Assembly: GCF_037055275.1 (NCBI RefSeq)
Contig: NZ_CP146343.1
Location: forward strand, 4,064,501 to 4,128,500
Direction: 5' to 3'
DNA from: Pseudomonas sp. ML2-2023-3
GTDB lineage: Bacteria; Pseudomonadota; Gammaproteobacteria; Pseudomonadales; Pseudomonadaceae
Length of the DNA: 64,000 bases
The notes below the pieces were generated by a model. It searched no databases. It was not told the origin of the DNA and worked only from the letters and a program-made list of their open reading frames with translations. This document shows positions 45,223 to 53,361 of the stretch, piece by piece. A program made the position numbers and the translations under genes. The first letter of the stretch is position 1. Each line of letters starts with the position of its first letter.

Positions 45223-45425
45223 TTATCTGCAATGCGGAATCAGAATCGGCTTTGGTTCCGCCGTGACTTGCTGGTGCTGCACAGAAAGCTGCTCCACCAC
45301 GCCGACGCCACCAAACTCACTGAGCCGGGTGGTATCGACATGGTCGTTAACCCGGCTGATCGCCGGGTCGCACGGATTGAGCATGATATTGCGTTCAAAA
45401 GGTAACACCGCAGACGGAATGACCA
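45223..45425 (-). pseudogene. Possible RES-domain toxin C-terminal remnant
   Basis: A minus-strand frame reads IGLVIPSAVLPFERNIMLNP, then CDPAISRVNDHVDTTRLSEF, and ends at 45223. The LVIPSAVLP...N.mLNP pattern is like the C-terminal half of RES-domain toxins (which degrade NAD+), but upstream codons are interrupted by stops and no antitoxin is seen. It is probably a fragment. The remaining parts of the 310-bp gap between brxL and the ABC cassette hold nothing I can identify. Confidence 0.35.
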
Positions 45426-45479
45426 GTCCAATTTACGTATTATCCTTAGCAAAGTGCCGCTATAGGGACTGGCACGATG

Positions 45480-47285
45480 CTAAATCGGGAAAAAGCCACG
45501 ACGACCCTCTGCTTCACCTACGCCAACAAACTCTGTATGAGCGAGACGCATCTGCAACTGACCGTCTGGCTCCTCATTCTCTAGCACAATGATCTGACCA
45601 GACTCCTGCCGATCCGCGAGCCAAGCGTAGAATTTGTCCTTAACGGTCGGATCAAGAGCCTCTTCCGGATTGTTGCTGCCATGCTTTGGATCTTTGTAAG
45701 TAACCACTGGGGAGTCGATGACGATCAATCCAAGGTGAGGATTTCCTTGGTGGAGTGCACGTTCCATTAATGCAACAGCCAACGCGGTCAGGAAGATCCC
45801 GCGCTTACCCTTTCCGAACGACACGCGCTGTCGATTGTTGATGTGGATGTCAGCGTCGTCTTCGTCAAAATGGACCGACTCCACCATTGGTACACCCCAT
45901 GCCGTCAGCAGCTCCGAGATTCGGCGACAAAGCTCAGTGGCGCTGGTGGAGAAGTCGCGTGAAATAGATTGTTTTTGTCGCTTCGTCTTTGCCTTCATAC
46001 CAACAAGACGCGCATTGAGCGTATCAATCCGCTCGAAGTTCCTGGCTGCCATGGCCATCTCAGTTCGTCGTGCGGTAAGTGTTCCTAAATAGTCGGCTTC
46101 CATATTGGGCGAAGCCGGGCGAAGAAGCCTAGCTTGCTCGCTCAGATTGGCAGCGGCTTCACGCTGAAAGCTCGTTTCCCGACAGCGCGAACTCTCGATG
46201 TCATCATCGATATCTGATAGTGCGATCGCAAGCCCTTGCCTCAGAGCATTGATCTTTGATACCTCCGCGCGAGCCGCCTCCCGTAGCATGTCGCCCTGCT
46301 CTAGATGGACATGGTTACGCTTATGATTCAGATCCGTCCGACACAGTGGGCAGGGCTGGGATTCGAAGGTCTCGACAATCTCCGAGGCCGTGATCAACGA
46401 ACTGAGTCGATGTACGTCGTTTTGATATTTCTCGTCCAGAAGCACAAACCGGCCCTTCGCTTCTAATACCTCGGCAAGCTCTGCCTGAACACCCCTAAGG
46501 CCGTCTTCGAGACTTTCGTGCGCTGTCTTTAGCTCCGTTAACTCCTGAGCGTTAGTCCTAAGGAATGTCCCGACTTCTCGAAGTTCATGCTCAATCTTCG
46601 TAAGTCCTTCTGCGCAGTCCTCTTTGGACCATGTGCTCGGAATATCGGCATGTAGCACTTTCAATTCGTCTTCGATCGCCTGCACATGACCTTTAGCGAT
46701 ATTACGTTGATCAGTTTTAACTGTGAGAGTCGCTCCCGAATCATCCACTCCAATCAAAGCCAGCATAATCACGGACTGAAAGCGCATCTTGAGAAGCTTG
46801 TCTTTCCCTTTCAACGGGACCTTATCTAAGGTACGAATTTCGTCAAAAAGACTCAAAAAGCGCAGGTCGTTCGCAGTCACGTTACCGAGAGTTCCGGCTT
46901 TAACGAGAATCCTGTTCCCTGACGCCCTACCCCATTCAATTAGATATGGGCCAATTTCTTCTGCGACAGGGGATTGAGACGACAGCGGTGGCAAAGAATG
47001 GAAGCCCGAGTAAACGACTTGACGCTCCTCCAAGAGATCCCGAAAGAAAGTGTACTCAGATCCATCCGGTCCGAGGACTTGTAGAGCCGCGCGCGTATAG
47101 CCCTCTGAAAAGCCAACATTTCGCGGATGTTCGTCGCCACCTAAGCAGTAGGCTATGCATTCCTCAATATAAGACTTGCCCGTATCAGTCGGACCAAATA
47201 CAAGGTGCGACTCCCCGACGGGTTTCAGTTCGGCATTGGGTTTATCGGGTCCGGTAAGCACCAGTCCATGGATTGCGATTCTCAT
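45480..47285 (-). CDS. ABC-three-component system Rad50/SMC-like ATPase
   Basis: A 601-residue protein from ATG 47285, which overlaps the preceding TGA (ATGA). The longer frame to 47330 overlaps that gene. It starts MRIAIHGLVLTGPDKPNAEL. Walker A FGPTDTGKSYIEE is at ~30-42. Coiled-coil arms surround a Rad50-type zinc-hook motif CPLCRTDL near 312-319. The signature-like SFGKGKRGIFLTALAVALME lies near 480-500 and Walker B LIVIDSPVVTY near 515. This is the ATPase of ABC-3C conflict systems, which are predicted to clamp on foreign DNA and license a partner effector. Third gene of a three-gene minus-strand cassette. Intact. Confidence 0.75.
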   Translation of the reverse strand: MRIAIHGLVLTGPDKPNAELKPVGESHLVFGPTDTGKSYIEECIAYCLGGDEHPRNVGFSEGYTRAALQVLGPDGSEYTFFRDLLEERQVVYSGFHSLPPLSSQSPVAEEIGPYLIEWGRASGNRILVKAGTLGNVTANDLRFLSLFDEIRTLDKVPLKGKDKLLKMRFQSVIMLALIGVDDSGATLTVKTDQRNIAKGHVQAIEDELKVLHADIPSTWSKEDCAEGLTKIEHELREVGTFLRTNAQELTELKTAHESLEDGLRGVQAELAEVLEAKGRFVLLDEKYQNDVHRLSSLITASEIVETFESQPCPLCRTDLNHKRNHVHLEQGDMLREAARAEVSKINALRQGLAIALSDIDDDIESSRCRETSFQREAAANLSEQARLLRPASPNMEADYLGTLTARRTEMAMAARNFERIDTLNARLVGMKAKTKRQKQSISRDFSTSATELCRRISELLTAWGVPMVESVHFDEDDADIHINNRQRVSFGKGKRGIFLTALAVALMERALHQGNPHLGLIVIDSPVVTYKDPKHGSNNPEEALDPTVKDKFYAWLADRQESGQIIVLENEEPDGQLQMRLAHTEFVGVGEAEGRRGFFPI

Positions 47286-47764
47286 ACTGCCCTCGGCAAG
47301 CCTTCCTTCCCAATGAAATGTGTTCGCCAAAGTCTTCCCTTAGCTCCAAAAACTTCTTCTAGCTGAAAATCGGTGTGCCCCCCAAAGTGTTCCGAAACCC
47401 AGTTACATCGATCACGTAAATCCTTGGTGTACTGACCTCCTAGCAGGTCGACGAGAGCCGGTCCACTCTCGCCAATGCCATACTTGATTCCCTCTTGTGT
47501 AGCCATAGCGTCGACAAATGCTCTGAATGCCATGAGAGACAGACCATGCTCAATTATTTCTCGCCGACTAATATATTCGGCACCACGCAGCGGAACCGGT
47601 GTGTGCAGACTTGGCGGTCCATTCAAGTCGCCGGTGTAGATGACTGCGTAATCCAGATACATCAGGGTCTGTAAATCGGCCTTCCGTGGATGCAGCGCGT
47701 TCAGCAGAAAGACCATTCGCAGTCCTAACTCGAACGGGGTATTGAAGACTTCTGAGCTACTCAT
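47282..47764 (-). CDS. ABC-three-component system middle component
   Basis: A 160-residue protein starting MSSSEVFNTPFELGLRMVFL, the hallmark opening of an ABC-3C middle component (NTPFELGLR...LNA). It continues with LQTLMYLDYAVIYTGDL and ends KEGLPRAV. It overlaps the upstream component gene by 8 bp and the ATPase gene by 4 bp, so all three should be made together. Middle components are thought to link the ATPase to the effector component; they have a winged-helix-like fold. Intact. Confidence 0.75.
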   Translation of the reverse strand: MSSSEVFNTPFELGLRMVFLLNALHPRKADLQTLMYLDYAVIYTGDLNGPPSLHTPVPLRGAEYISRREIIEHGLSLMAFRAFVDAMATQEGIKYGIGESGPALVDLLGGQYTKDLRDRCNWVSEHFGGHTDFQLEEVFGAKGRLWRTHFIGKEGLPRAV

Positions 47765-48794
47765 CGGTGTCTATCCAGCTCAGGCGATCTTGGTTGGCAA
47801 GATGATGACAGGCACCTTGGAGGTCACCGGCCTGCAACCGAGCATGCAAGGGGTTGTTAACGACTTGAAGTGCATTGGCGATGGCCAATGTCTCCGTTAG
47901 TCTAATCATGCCGCTATCGTGAGGGGTTGCCACTATACCGCCAATACCAATCTCGACCTCAGTGAGGAGCCCATCAAAGGCACCGGAGAGCTTATCTCTG
48001 CTGAAGCGGTTCAACCCCTCAGCGCTGTAGAACAGCCGACGTTGTGCCACGAAATGCCTCTTCAAATTCCGAGGGATCTCAGGCACCACAGCAACGCAGT
48101 TTCCACACTGCTCCTCATACACCAGCAGTAGAGCATCAACATACCGCTGTTCAATGGGGTCTGGTTCCTCGGGCATTTGCGGGTTCGATCCACGCACGTC
48201 AAGCACGCCGAAGTGCTCCCAGTGCTGCGTCTGACTCCTCGAATGAATCTCCAGCAGTTCTTCGGGAGTACGGCGGCCAATAATTTCGAAGGGAAATGTC
48301 TGCACAAATAACTTTAGCGCCGGATCTAGACTCCGTTTGAACGTACCGAATTCCCCTTTTTTTTCCTCCCATTGCGCCAGTATCCAGGTGCGCATGATCT
48401 CTGGATTCAGGAGGTAATCGAGCAAAGTCGCCCCAATTCGTAGTGCACAAAGATAATAGCGCCTTGGACAGGTATAGCTTCCGTCCTGCACGCAAGAAAG
48501 AAACTTGGCCAGCTCGCCTACGATTTGGCTCGGGGAGAGAGTGCTGCTGTAATACTTAGCTTGGTATAGGTCCCAAGTATCCGAAGCAGGTGGATGTACC
48601 GTGTACCCACATATATCTCGCCCCTTGTCATTTGCGCCTCCTAGCTTCAGAACCTGCGCGTATTGGCCCTCCTTCTCGAGCTGGCGTGCGCAGCGCTCTA
48701 TAAACGACTCCCACTGCACGTCATCCATCAGTAGCAAGCGCTGCTGTGGAGTTGGTTCTACCGGACCTGGATGATAAGCACTACTCGAAGACAC
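47757..48794 (-). CDS. ABC-three-component system effector with Mrr-like nuclease domain
   Basis: About 345 residues from GTG 48794, preceded by AGGAGG at five bases. The ATG at 48818 adds eight residues but has no Shine-Dalgarno. The N-terminal domain has WESFIERCARQLEKEGQYAQ, then LGGANDKGRDICGYT and WDLYQAKYYSSTLSPSQIV. This is the D...(Q)xK arrangement of Mrr/restriction-endonuclease-like enzymes. The C-terminal half (~170-340) is the ABC-3C-specific domain. It is first in the cassette and likely the DNA-cutting effector. Confidence 0.7.
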   Translation of the reverse strand: MSSSSAYHPGPVEPTPQQRLLLMDDVQWESFIERCARQLEKEGQYAQVLKLGGANDKGRDICGYTVHPPASDTWDLYQAKYYSSTLSPSQIVGELAKFLSCVQDGSYTCPRRYYLCALRIGATLLDYLLNPEIMRTWILAQWEEKKGEFGTFKRSLDPALKLFVQTFPFEIIGRRTPEELLEIHSRSQTQHWEHFGVLDVRGSNPQMPEEPDPIEQRYVDALLLVYEEQCGNCVAVVPEIPRNLKRHFVAQRRLFYSAEGLNRFSRDKLSGAFDGLLTEVEIGIGGIVATPHDSGMIRLTETLAIANALQVVNNPLHARLQAGDLQGACHHLANQDRLSWIDTDE

Positions 48795-49422
48795 GGGCCC
48801 CTCCTGGGTAAACTCCATTGCGAATTACACCGCGATCACAAGATTGATTGAACCATATACAGATGCTATCCAGGCGTCCATAGACGCTTGCTTAACACAA
48901 TTCGACTTGGCTCGTTCAGATCGGTGAAAAGGCAGCGTCACTGCAGGAACGGACGGCCTTGGTGATAGGTAGCGACGCCTCTTCGAGCAAGCAGGCACTG
49001 ACGATGGATGGGCGAGCAGCTACATCGAATCTACTCAATGTGACGAGCATCGAGAAAGCCTTACTTTGCCAGTCGCTTCGAGCTTTGCCTGACTACCCAG
49101 TTCGGGCCTGCCTCCGAACAAGAGAAAAACCGACCTCCCACAACGCTCTTCATACGACGATCTCCGCTCAAGCAATGCCTAGTGATGGGTTCGCGCTTGC
49201 GCCGCCTCCTGAGACCATCTGGCTGGCGCCATCCACTTTCACTGTTGCGACAGGTATGGGAACTCTGCCAGCTGCACAAAAACACCCACCGCAAGCAGTT
49301 GGTGATCGACCTCGCCCTGATTTGCCATATCTTTCTGGTGGTGATCAGAAAAAAATTTCAAGACAGCTCGTCGTGTCGATGCCAGCCAGTGCTCGCCAAG
49401 AGAAAGTTCGCGAAAAGGAACA
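48795..49422. other. Unassigned region between ABC-3C cassette and IS66 element
   Basis: About 630 bp without a supported gene. It must contain the promoter of the minus-strand ABC-3C operon. Open frames on both strands (for example 48959-49459 plus) lack motifs and start signals. The last part, directly before the IS, joins in the pre-insertion sequence to the putative integrase remnant at 52.4 kb. Confidence 0.35.
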
Positions 49423-49430
49423 GATCGCAG
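49423..49430. repeat. Left 8-bp target-site duplication of IS66 element
   Basis: GATCGCAG lies directly before the left inverted repeat and is repeated exactly after the right one (52387-52394). An 8-bp duplication is the standard length for IS66-family transposition. Confidence 0.9.
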
Positions 49431-49475
49431 GTAACCGTCCGGCCAGCACCCTCTGCTGACAGCCCTCCGAATTGG

Positions 49476-49516
49476 CCAAGATAGTGGACACCATTTTTTA
49501 GTGGACACTATCTTGG
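49476..49516. promoter_or_regulatory. Imperfect palindrome spanning the tnpA start
   Basis: CCAAGATAGTGGACAC (49476-49491) pairs with GTGGACACTATCTTGG (49501-49516) at 14 of 16 positions. The right arm includes the GTG start codon of tnpA. A transcript starting upstream could fold and hide the start, as in anti-readthrough control of insertion sequences; the same arms also contain a direct repeat TAGTGGACAC. Confidence 0.4.
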
Positions 49517-49890
49517 ATATCATTGCCCCAGCCCGTCGACCCGGTCGTCGCCCCAACTTCCCGCCAGAGTTCAAACGCAAAGTTGTCGAAGCCACGTTCC
49601 AGCCTGGCGCCTCCGTGTCGTTGATCGCTCGTGAGCATGACGTCAATGCCAACCTGGTCTTTCGCTGGCGGCAGCAATATCAAGAGGGCTTGTTCGGCCC
49701 GGCCAGCCAGAGTGCAACGCTTTTGCCTGTCCAGGTGATCGAGGCGCCAATAGATTTACCGCAAGTCATTCAGTCACCGCCTGAGTGTCATTCCGTGATC
49801 GTTGTTGAGGCGGGAAAAGCCAAGCTGCGCATCACTGGCACGCCTGACCCGCAGACCCTGCAACTCATCTTGCAGCAGTTACTGCGATGA
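49501..49890 (+). CDS. tnpA: IS66 TnpA (HTH protein)
   Basis: A 129-residue protein with a GTG start. The helix-turn-helix of the IS3/IS66 OrfA kind is seen in FPPEFKRKVVEATFQPGASV, then SLIAREHDVNANLVFRWRQQ. The C-terminal part is shorter and less conserved. TnpA is needed for IS66 transposition. Its TGA overlaps the ATG of tnpB (ATGA). Confidence 0.85.
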   Translation: MDTILDIIAPARRPGRRPNFPPEFKRKVVEATFQPGASVSLIAREHDVNANLVFRWRQQYQEGLFGPASQSATLLPVQVIEAPIDLPQVIQSPPECHSVIVVEAGKAKLRITGTPDPQTLQLILQQLLR

Positions 49891-50231
49891 TTGCTCCGCC
49901 CGCTGGAACCCGCATCTGGATCGCTGCCGGCGTCACGGACATGCGCCGTGGCTTCGACGGTTTAGCCGCACTGGTGCAGACTCAGCTTGAAGCCGATCCG
50001 TTCTCCGGTCAGATCTTTGCTTTTCGCGGACGGCGCGGTGACCGGATCAAATTGCTATGGTGGGACGGCGACGGGTTGTGTCTGTTTTGCAAACGGTTGG
50101 AACAAGGACGCTTTGTCTGGCCGCAAGCAACCAGCGGCAGCGTGTCGCTGACGGCTGCGCAGTTGTCGATGCTGTTGGAAGGCATTGATTGGCGCAGGCC
50201 AATTCGTACAGCACCCATCCTCGCGGTCTGA
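49887..50231 (+). CDS. tnpB: IS66 TnpB (Orf2)
   Basis: A 114-residue protein of the typical IS66 Orf2 kind: IWIAAGVTDMRRGFDGLAAL, then FAFRGRRGDRIKLLWWDGDG and LCLFCKRLEQGRFVWP. Required for IS66 transposition; biochemical role not settled. Coupled to tnpA by a 4-bp overlap and followed by tnpC after 37 bp. Intact. Confidence 0.9.
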   Translation: MIAPPAGTRIWIAAGVTDMRRGFDGLAALVQTQLEADPFSGQIFAFRGRRGDRIKLLWWDGDGLCLFCKRLEQGRFVWPQATSGSVSLTAAQLSMLLEGIDWRRPIRTAPILAV

Positions 50232-50268
50232 CTTGCCACGCTGAAAAAATCCCAAGTAACATTCGGTC

Positions 50269-51774
50269 ATGACGCTCGCGACCGACTCTTTGCCTAACGA
50301 TCTTCAAGCCTTGAAGGCTCTGGTCTCTGCCCAGCGGGCAGAGATTGAGCGCTTGAAAATGATGATCGCCAAGCTGCGTCGTATGCAGTTCGGTCGCAGT
50401 TCCGAGCAACTGGACGCCATGATCGACCAACTCCAGTTGAGCCTTGAAGAGTTGCAAGTCAGCCAGACTGAACTGACACCACCAATCGAACCGCCCCCTC
50501 GCGTCGTCTCTCGGCGCAAGCCGTTGCCTGAACACCTGCCTCGCGAAATTCACGTCCATCAGCCCGAATCGCAATGCTCCGGTTGCGGTGGGAAACTTCG
50601 CCATTTGGGGGAGGATGTGTCTGAGGTGCTGGAGTACGTCCCAGCGCGTTTCAAAGTGATCCGCCATGTTCGCCCCAAGTGGGTTTGCCGCTGCTGCGAG
50701 CACATCGCTCAGGTGCCGGCACCGAGTCGCCCGATAGCCCGAGGCCTTGCAGGCCCTGGGCTACTGGCCCACGTGCTGGTCTCCAAGTTTGTTGACCATT
50801 TGCCGCTGTATCGGCAATCCGAGATCTACGCCCGTGAGGGCGTGGATCTGGAGCGCTCAACTCTGGCCGACTGGGTCGGCCAGAGCAGTCAATTGCTCAG
50901 GCCGCTGATCAACACCCTTGAGCGTCATGTCATGAGCGGCCATAAAGTTCATGCCGACGACACGCCGATTGGTGTACTTGCGCCGGGCAACGGCAAAACC
51001 AAAACGGCTCGCCTATGGACATACGTGCGGGACGACCGACCTGCCGGTTACACGACACCGGCGGCGGTCTGGTTTGCCTACTCGCCGGATCGCAAGGGGC
51101 AACATCCCCGTGCTCATCTCAAGAGCTTCAGCGGGATCTTGCAGGCTGACGGCTACGCCGGTTTCGCTCAGCTGTATGCTGCAGGCAGCATTCAGGAAGC
51201 CGCCTGCTGGGCTCACGCCCGCCGCAAGTTTTACGATGTCTACAAAGACCAGGCTTCACCACTTGCCAGTGAGGCGCTGCAACGGATTGCGGCCCTGTAT
51301 GCCATCGAAAGCGAGATCCGCGGACAACCGCCAGATCATAGAAAAACGGTTCGGCAAAGTCGGGCGAGTCCACTGCTGGAGCACCTGCACGCGTGGCTTA
51401 ACCAGACGCTGGCTCAACTGTCGAAAAAATCGACATTGGGCGGTGCAATCCTCTATGCCCTCAACCGGTGGCAGGCTTTAACGCGCTACTGCGATGACGG
51501 CCGAATCGAAATCGACAACAACGCCGCCGAACGGGCGCTGCGCGCCGTCGCGCTGGGCCGCAAAAACTACCTGTTTGCCGGTTCCGATGCCGGCGGAGAA
51601 CGAGCGGCTGCGATTTACAGCCTGGTGGGTTCGGCCAAGCTCAACGACCTGAACCCGCAAGCCTATTTGACACACGTGCTGGAGCGCATCGCCGACTACC
51701 CAATCAATCGGGTCGACGAACTGCTGCCCTGGAACGTTTCTCTCACACTGACTGAATTCTGCGAGGCTGCCTGA
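50269..51774 (+). CDS. tnpC: IS66 TnpC transposase
   Basis: A 501-residue protein. An N-terminal leucine-zipper-like coil (LKALVSAQRAEIERLKMMIA) leads to the zinc-binding CSGCGGKLRHLG...KWVCRCCEHIAQ (residues ~103-150). The DDE catalytic core follows: first Asp in VHADDTPIGV near 227, second in LQADGYAGFAQLY near 293, and Glu region RIEIDNNAAERALRAVALGR near 412. The C-terminus matches the IS66 C-domain (YLTHVLERIADYPINRVDEL). Intact, so it should catalyse transposition. Confidence 0.9.
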   Translation: MTLATDSLPNDLQALKALVSAQRAEIERLKMMIAKLRRMQFGRSSEQLDAMIDQLQLSLEELQVSQTELTPPIEPPPRVVSRRKPLPEHLPREIHVHQPESQCSGCGGKLRHLGEDVSEVLEYVPARFKVIRHVRPKWVCRCCEHIAQVPAPSRPIARGLAGPGLLAHVLVSKFVDHLPLYRQSEIYAREGVDLERSTLADWVGQSSQLLRPLINTLERHVMSGHKVHADDTPIGVLAPGNGKTKTARLWTYVRDDRPAGYTTPAAVWFAYSPDRKGQHPRAHLKSFSGILQADGYAGFAQLYAAGSIQEAACWAHARRKFYDVYKDQASPLASEALQRIAALYAIESEIRGQPPDHRKTVRQSRASPLLEHLHAWLNQTLAQLSKKSTLGGAILYALNRWQALTRYCDDGRIEIDNNAAERALRAVALGRKNYLFAGSDAGGERAAAIYSLVGSAKLNDLNPQAYLTHVLERIADYPINRVDELLPWNVSLTLTEFCEAA

Positions 51775-51777
51775 TCC

Positions 51778-52356
51778 ATGGTTAAAACTGTCCGTTTACC
51801 CAAACCCGCCCCCGACCTGTTGCTGCTGCACATTGAGCTGAAGTGGATCACTCCGACGATCTGGCGTCGGTTCGCGGTGCCTGAAAACATCACCTTGGGC
51901 AAACTGCACCATGTCATCCAGGTCGTGATGGGCTGGAGTGATAGCCATCTGCATGAGTTTGAAATTGCCGGTGAGAATTACGGCATGCCCGACCCTGATG
52001 GTTGGGGGCCGACGGTAAACCCTGAAGCCCGTAAAACGCTGATCAAGGCGCTGAGCGGAAAGCGGACATTTAATTATCTCTACGACTTTGGTGACAGTTG
52101 GCATCACAGTATCAAGGTCGAAAAGACGTTACCGGCGGTTGCGTGTCCTCAGGTGCCGTACTGCATCGATGGCGCCAATGCTTGCCCACCGGAAGACGTG
52201 GGTGGCGGGCCTGGTTATGAGGACTTTCTGGAGGCCATGGGCAACCCCAATCATCCAGAGCATGACGACATGGTTGAATGGCATGGCGATGTTTTTGATC
52301 CGGCGGCATTTGAGTGCGAGCGCGTGAATCAGTGGCTTAAACGGATTAAGGTTTGA
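51778..52356 (+). CDS. pRiA4b ORF-3-like protein, passenger of the IS66 element
   Basis: A 192-residue protein starting 3 bp after tnpC, inside the IS right end. It has the IS1096 TnpR/pRiA4b ORF-3 domain: LLLHIELKWITPTIWRRFAV, LGKLHHVIQVVMGWSDSHLH, FNYLYDFGDSWHHSIKVEK, and CPPEDVGGGPGYEDFLEAM. Such proteins accompany several IS families; their function is not known. Position and spacing indicate co-transcription with tnpC. Intact. Confidence 0.8.
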   Translation: MVKTVRLPKPAPDLLLLHIELKWITPTIWRRFAVPENITLGKLHHVIQVVMGWSDSHLHEFEIAGENYGMPDPDGWGPTVNPEARKTLIKALSGKRTFNYLYDFGDSWHHSIKVEKTLPAVACPQVPYCIDGANACPPEDVGGGPGYEDFLEAMGNPNHPEHDDMVEWHGDVFDPAAFECERVNQWLKRIKV

Positions 52357-52386
52357 GTTGCAAGGCGGTGTAGTTCGGACGCTTAC

Positions 52387-52394
52387 GATCGCAG
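52387..52394. repeat. Right 8-bp target-site duplication of IS66 element
   Basis: GATCGCAG, an exact copy of the sequence at 49423-49430. Confidence 0.9.
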
Positions 52395-52413
52395 CCAATA
52401 CAGTCAGAACTGA

Positions 52414-52512
52414 TCAGCCTTGACAGGTTTCAACGCGACGAAGCCCCGCCAGGCACTTTACGAGCTTTTTGCTAACGGTGACCCAACGGTGACCAAAATG
52501 ATCAAATCCTAG
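52414..52512 (+). pseudogene. Possible C-terminal end of the island's tyrosine integrase
   Basis: A 32-codon frame with no start ends at TAG 52510-52512 and reads SALTGFNATKPRQALYELFA, then NGDPTVTKMIKS. The tail resembles C-termini of phage-type tyrosine integrases, and its place 50 bp from a tRNA 3' end is where such a gene is expected. A TGA at 52411 and the IS66 insertion just upstream leave only this end. The identification rests on a short stretch. Confidence 0.35.
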
Positions 52513-52520
52513 AAACAACA

Positions 52521-52547
52521 AAGCCCGATCGTTTCCGAACCGGGCTA
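52521..52547 (-). terminator. Terminator downstream of tRNA-Pro
   Basis: AGCCCG (52522-52527) and CGGGCT (52541-52546) form a stem extended by TCG/CGA inside. On the minus strand it is followed by a T-rich stretch (TTGTTGTTTC). It lies about 16 bp past the tRNA 3' end. Confidence 0.6.
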
Positions 52548-52562
52548 AGTTATTGAATTATA

Positions 52563-52639
52563 TGGTCGGGACGGAGTGATTCGAACACTCGACCCCTAGC
52601 ACCCCATGCTAGTGCGCTACCGGACTGCGCTACGCCCCG
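52563..52639 (-). tRNA. tRNA-Pro (anticodon GGG)
   Basis: The minus strand gives a 77-nt cloverleaf. The acceptor arm CGGGGCG pairs with CGTCCCG, followed by A and an encoded CCA (tgg at 52563-52565). The anticodon stem CTAGC/GCTAG encloses the loop ATGGGGT, whose middle is GGG. The T arm has GTTCGAATC. The island lies on its 3' side, the usual target for integration, and the housekeeping operon lies on its 5' side. Confidence 0.93.
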
Positions 52640-52718
52640 ACTAGGCGTTACAACTTGCTAGAACGTCGAGAAATATACCTTAAGCTTTTGAAATACGGAA
52701 GTATTTTAAACGCAGTAG

Positions 52719-53075
52719 TTACTTTCTAAGAACCAGCAAAACATCTTCCAACTCGGAAATGGTTTGGCGAATTAATTGCTTGTACTGGGTAGTGTCATCT
52801 TTGGCTTCATCCCCAGAGAGTCGCAAGCGCGCTCCTCCAATGGTGAATCCTTGATCGTAAAGCAGTGCACGAATTTGCCGGATCATCAGCACATCCTGAC
52901 GCTGATAATACCGGCGATTTCCGCGACGCTTCACAGGGTTGAGTTGAGGAAACTCTTGCTCCCAATAGCGCAGCACGTGCGGTTTTACCGCACAGAGCTC
53001 GCTGACTTCGCCAATGGCGAAGTAGCGTTTGCCTGGGATCGGCGGGAGCTCGTCGTTATGACTTGGTTCCAGCAT
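52719..53075 (-). CDS. MerR-family regulator downstream of ihfA
   Basis: A 118-residue protein. A MerR winged helix lies at ~16-85: [20 protein letters not shown], then [20 protein letters not shown] and [21 protein letters not shown] short helical tail carries no cysteines, so no metal sensor is evident. It overlaps ihfA by 20 bp and is conserved in Pseudomonas at this place between ihfA and tRNA-Pro. Target genes are unknown. Confidence 0.85.
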   Translation of the reverse strand: MLEPSHNDELPPIPGKRYFAIGEVSELCAVKPHVLRYWEQEFPQLNPVKRRGNRRYYQRQDVLMIRQIRALLYDQGFTIGGARLRLSGDEAKDDTTQYKQLIRQTISELEDVLLVLRK

Positions 53076-53358
53076 AAGCCTCTACTCGGGCCTTCAACTT
53101 CTGCCCTGGACGAAAAGTGACTACACGGCGAGCCGTGATCGGGATTTCTTCTCCCGTTTTCGGATTGCGGCCTGGCCGCTGTCGCTTGTCACGCAGATCA
53201 AAATTGCCAAAACCTGACAATTTGACTTGCTCGTTGTCTTCAAGAGCGTGCCTGATTTCTTCGAAAAACAATTCCACCAATTCTTTGGCTTCTCGTTTAT
53301 TCAGGCCCAACTCTTCATAAAGACGTTCCGCCATTTCAGCTTTCGTCAGAGCCCCCAT
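53056..53358 (-). CDS. ihfA: Integration host factor subunit alpha
   Basis: A 100-residue HU/IHF fold protein starting [20 protein letters not shown]. The DNA-intercalating arm carries [20 protein letters not shown]. With IhfB it bends DNA for replication, recombination and sigma-54 promoters. AAGGAAG precedes the ATG. It follows pheT by 3 bp, the same order as in E. coli (pheST-ihfA). Confidence 0.95.
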   Translation of the reverse strand: MGALTKAEMAERLYEELGLNKREAKELVELFFEEIRHALEDNEQVKLSGFGNFDLRDKRQRPGRNPKTGEEIPITARRVVTFRPGQKLKARVEAYAGTKS

Positions 53359-53361
53359 ACG

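Larger units (their letters stand above)
49431..52386 (+). mobile_element. Complete IS66-family insertion sequence with a passenger gene
   Basis: A 2956-bp element. The left end begins GTAACCGTCCGGCCAGCACC, and the right end, read inward on the minus strand, begins GTAAGCGTCCGAACTACACC; 15 of 20 positions match. Both have the GTAA start usual for IS66. It is flanked by the 8-bp repeat GATCGCAG. It carries tnpA, tnpB and tnpC plus a fourth gene of the pRiA4b ORF-3 family before the right end. All four frames are open, so the element may still be active. Confidence 0.9.

Noticed and set aside
48959..49459. A 166-codon plus frame before the IS66 element
   Set aside because: No start signal or domain, and it crosses the IS left end and target duplication, so it cannot predate the insertion.
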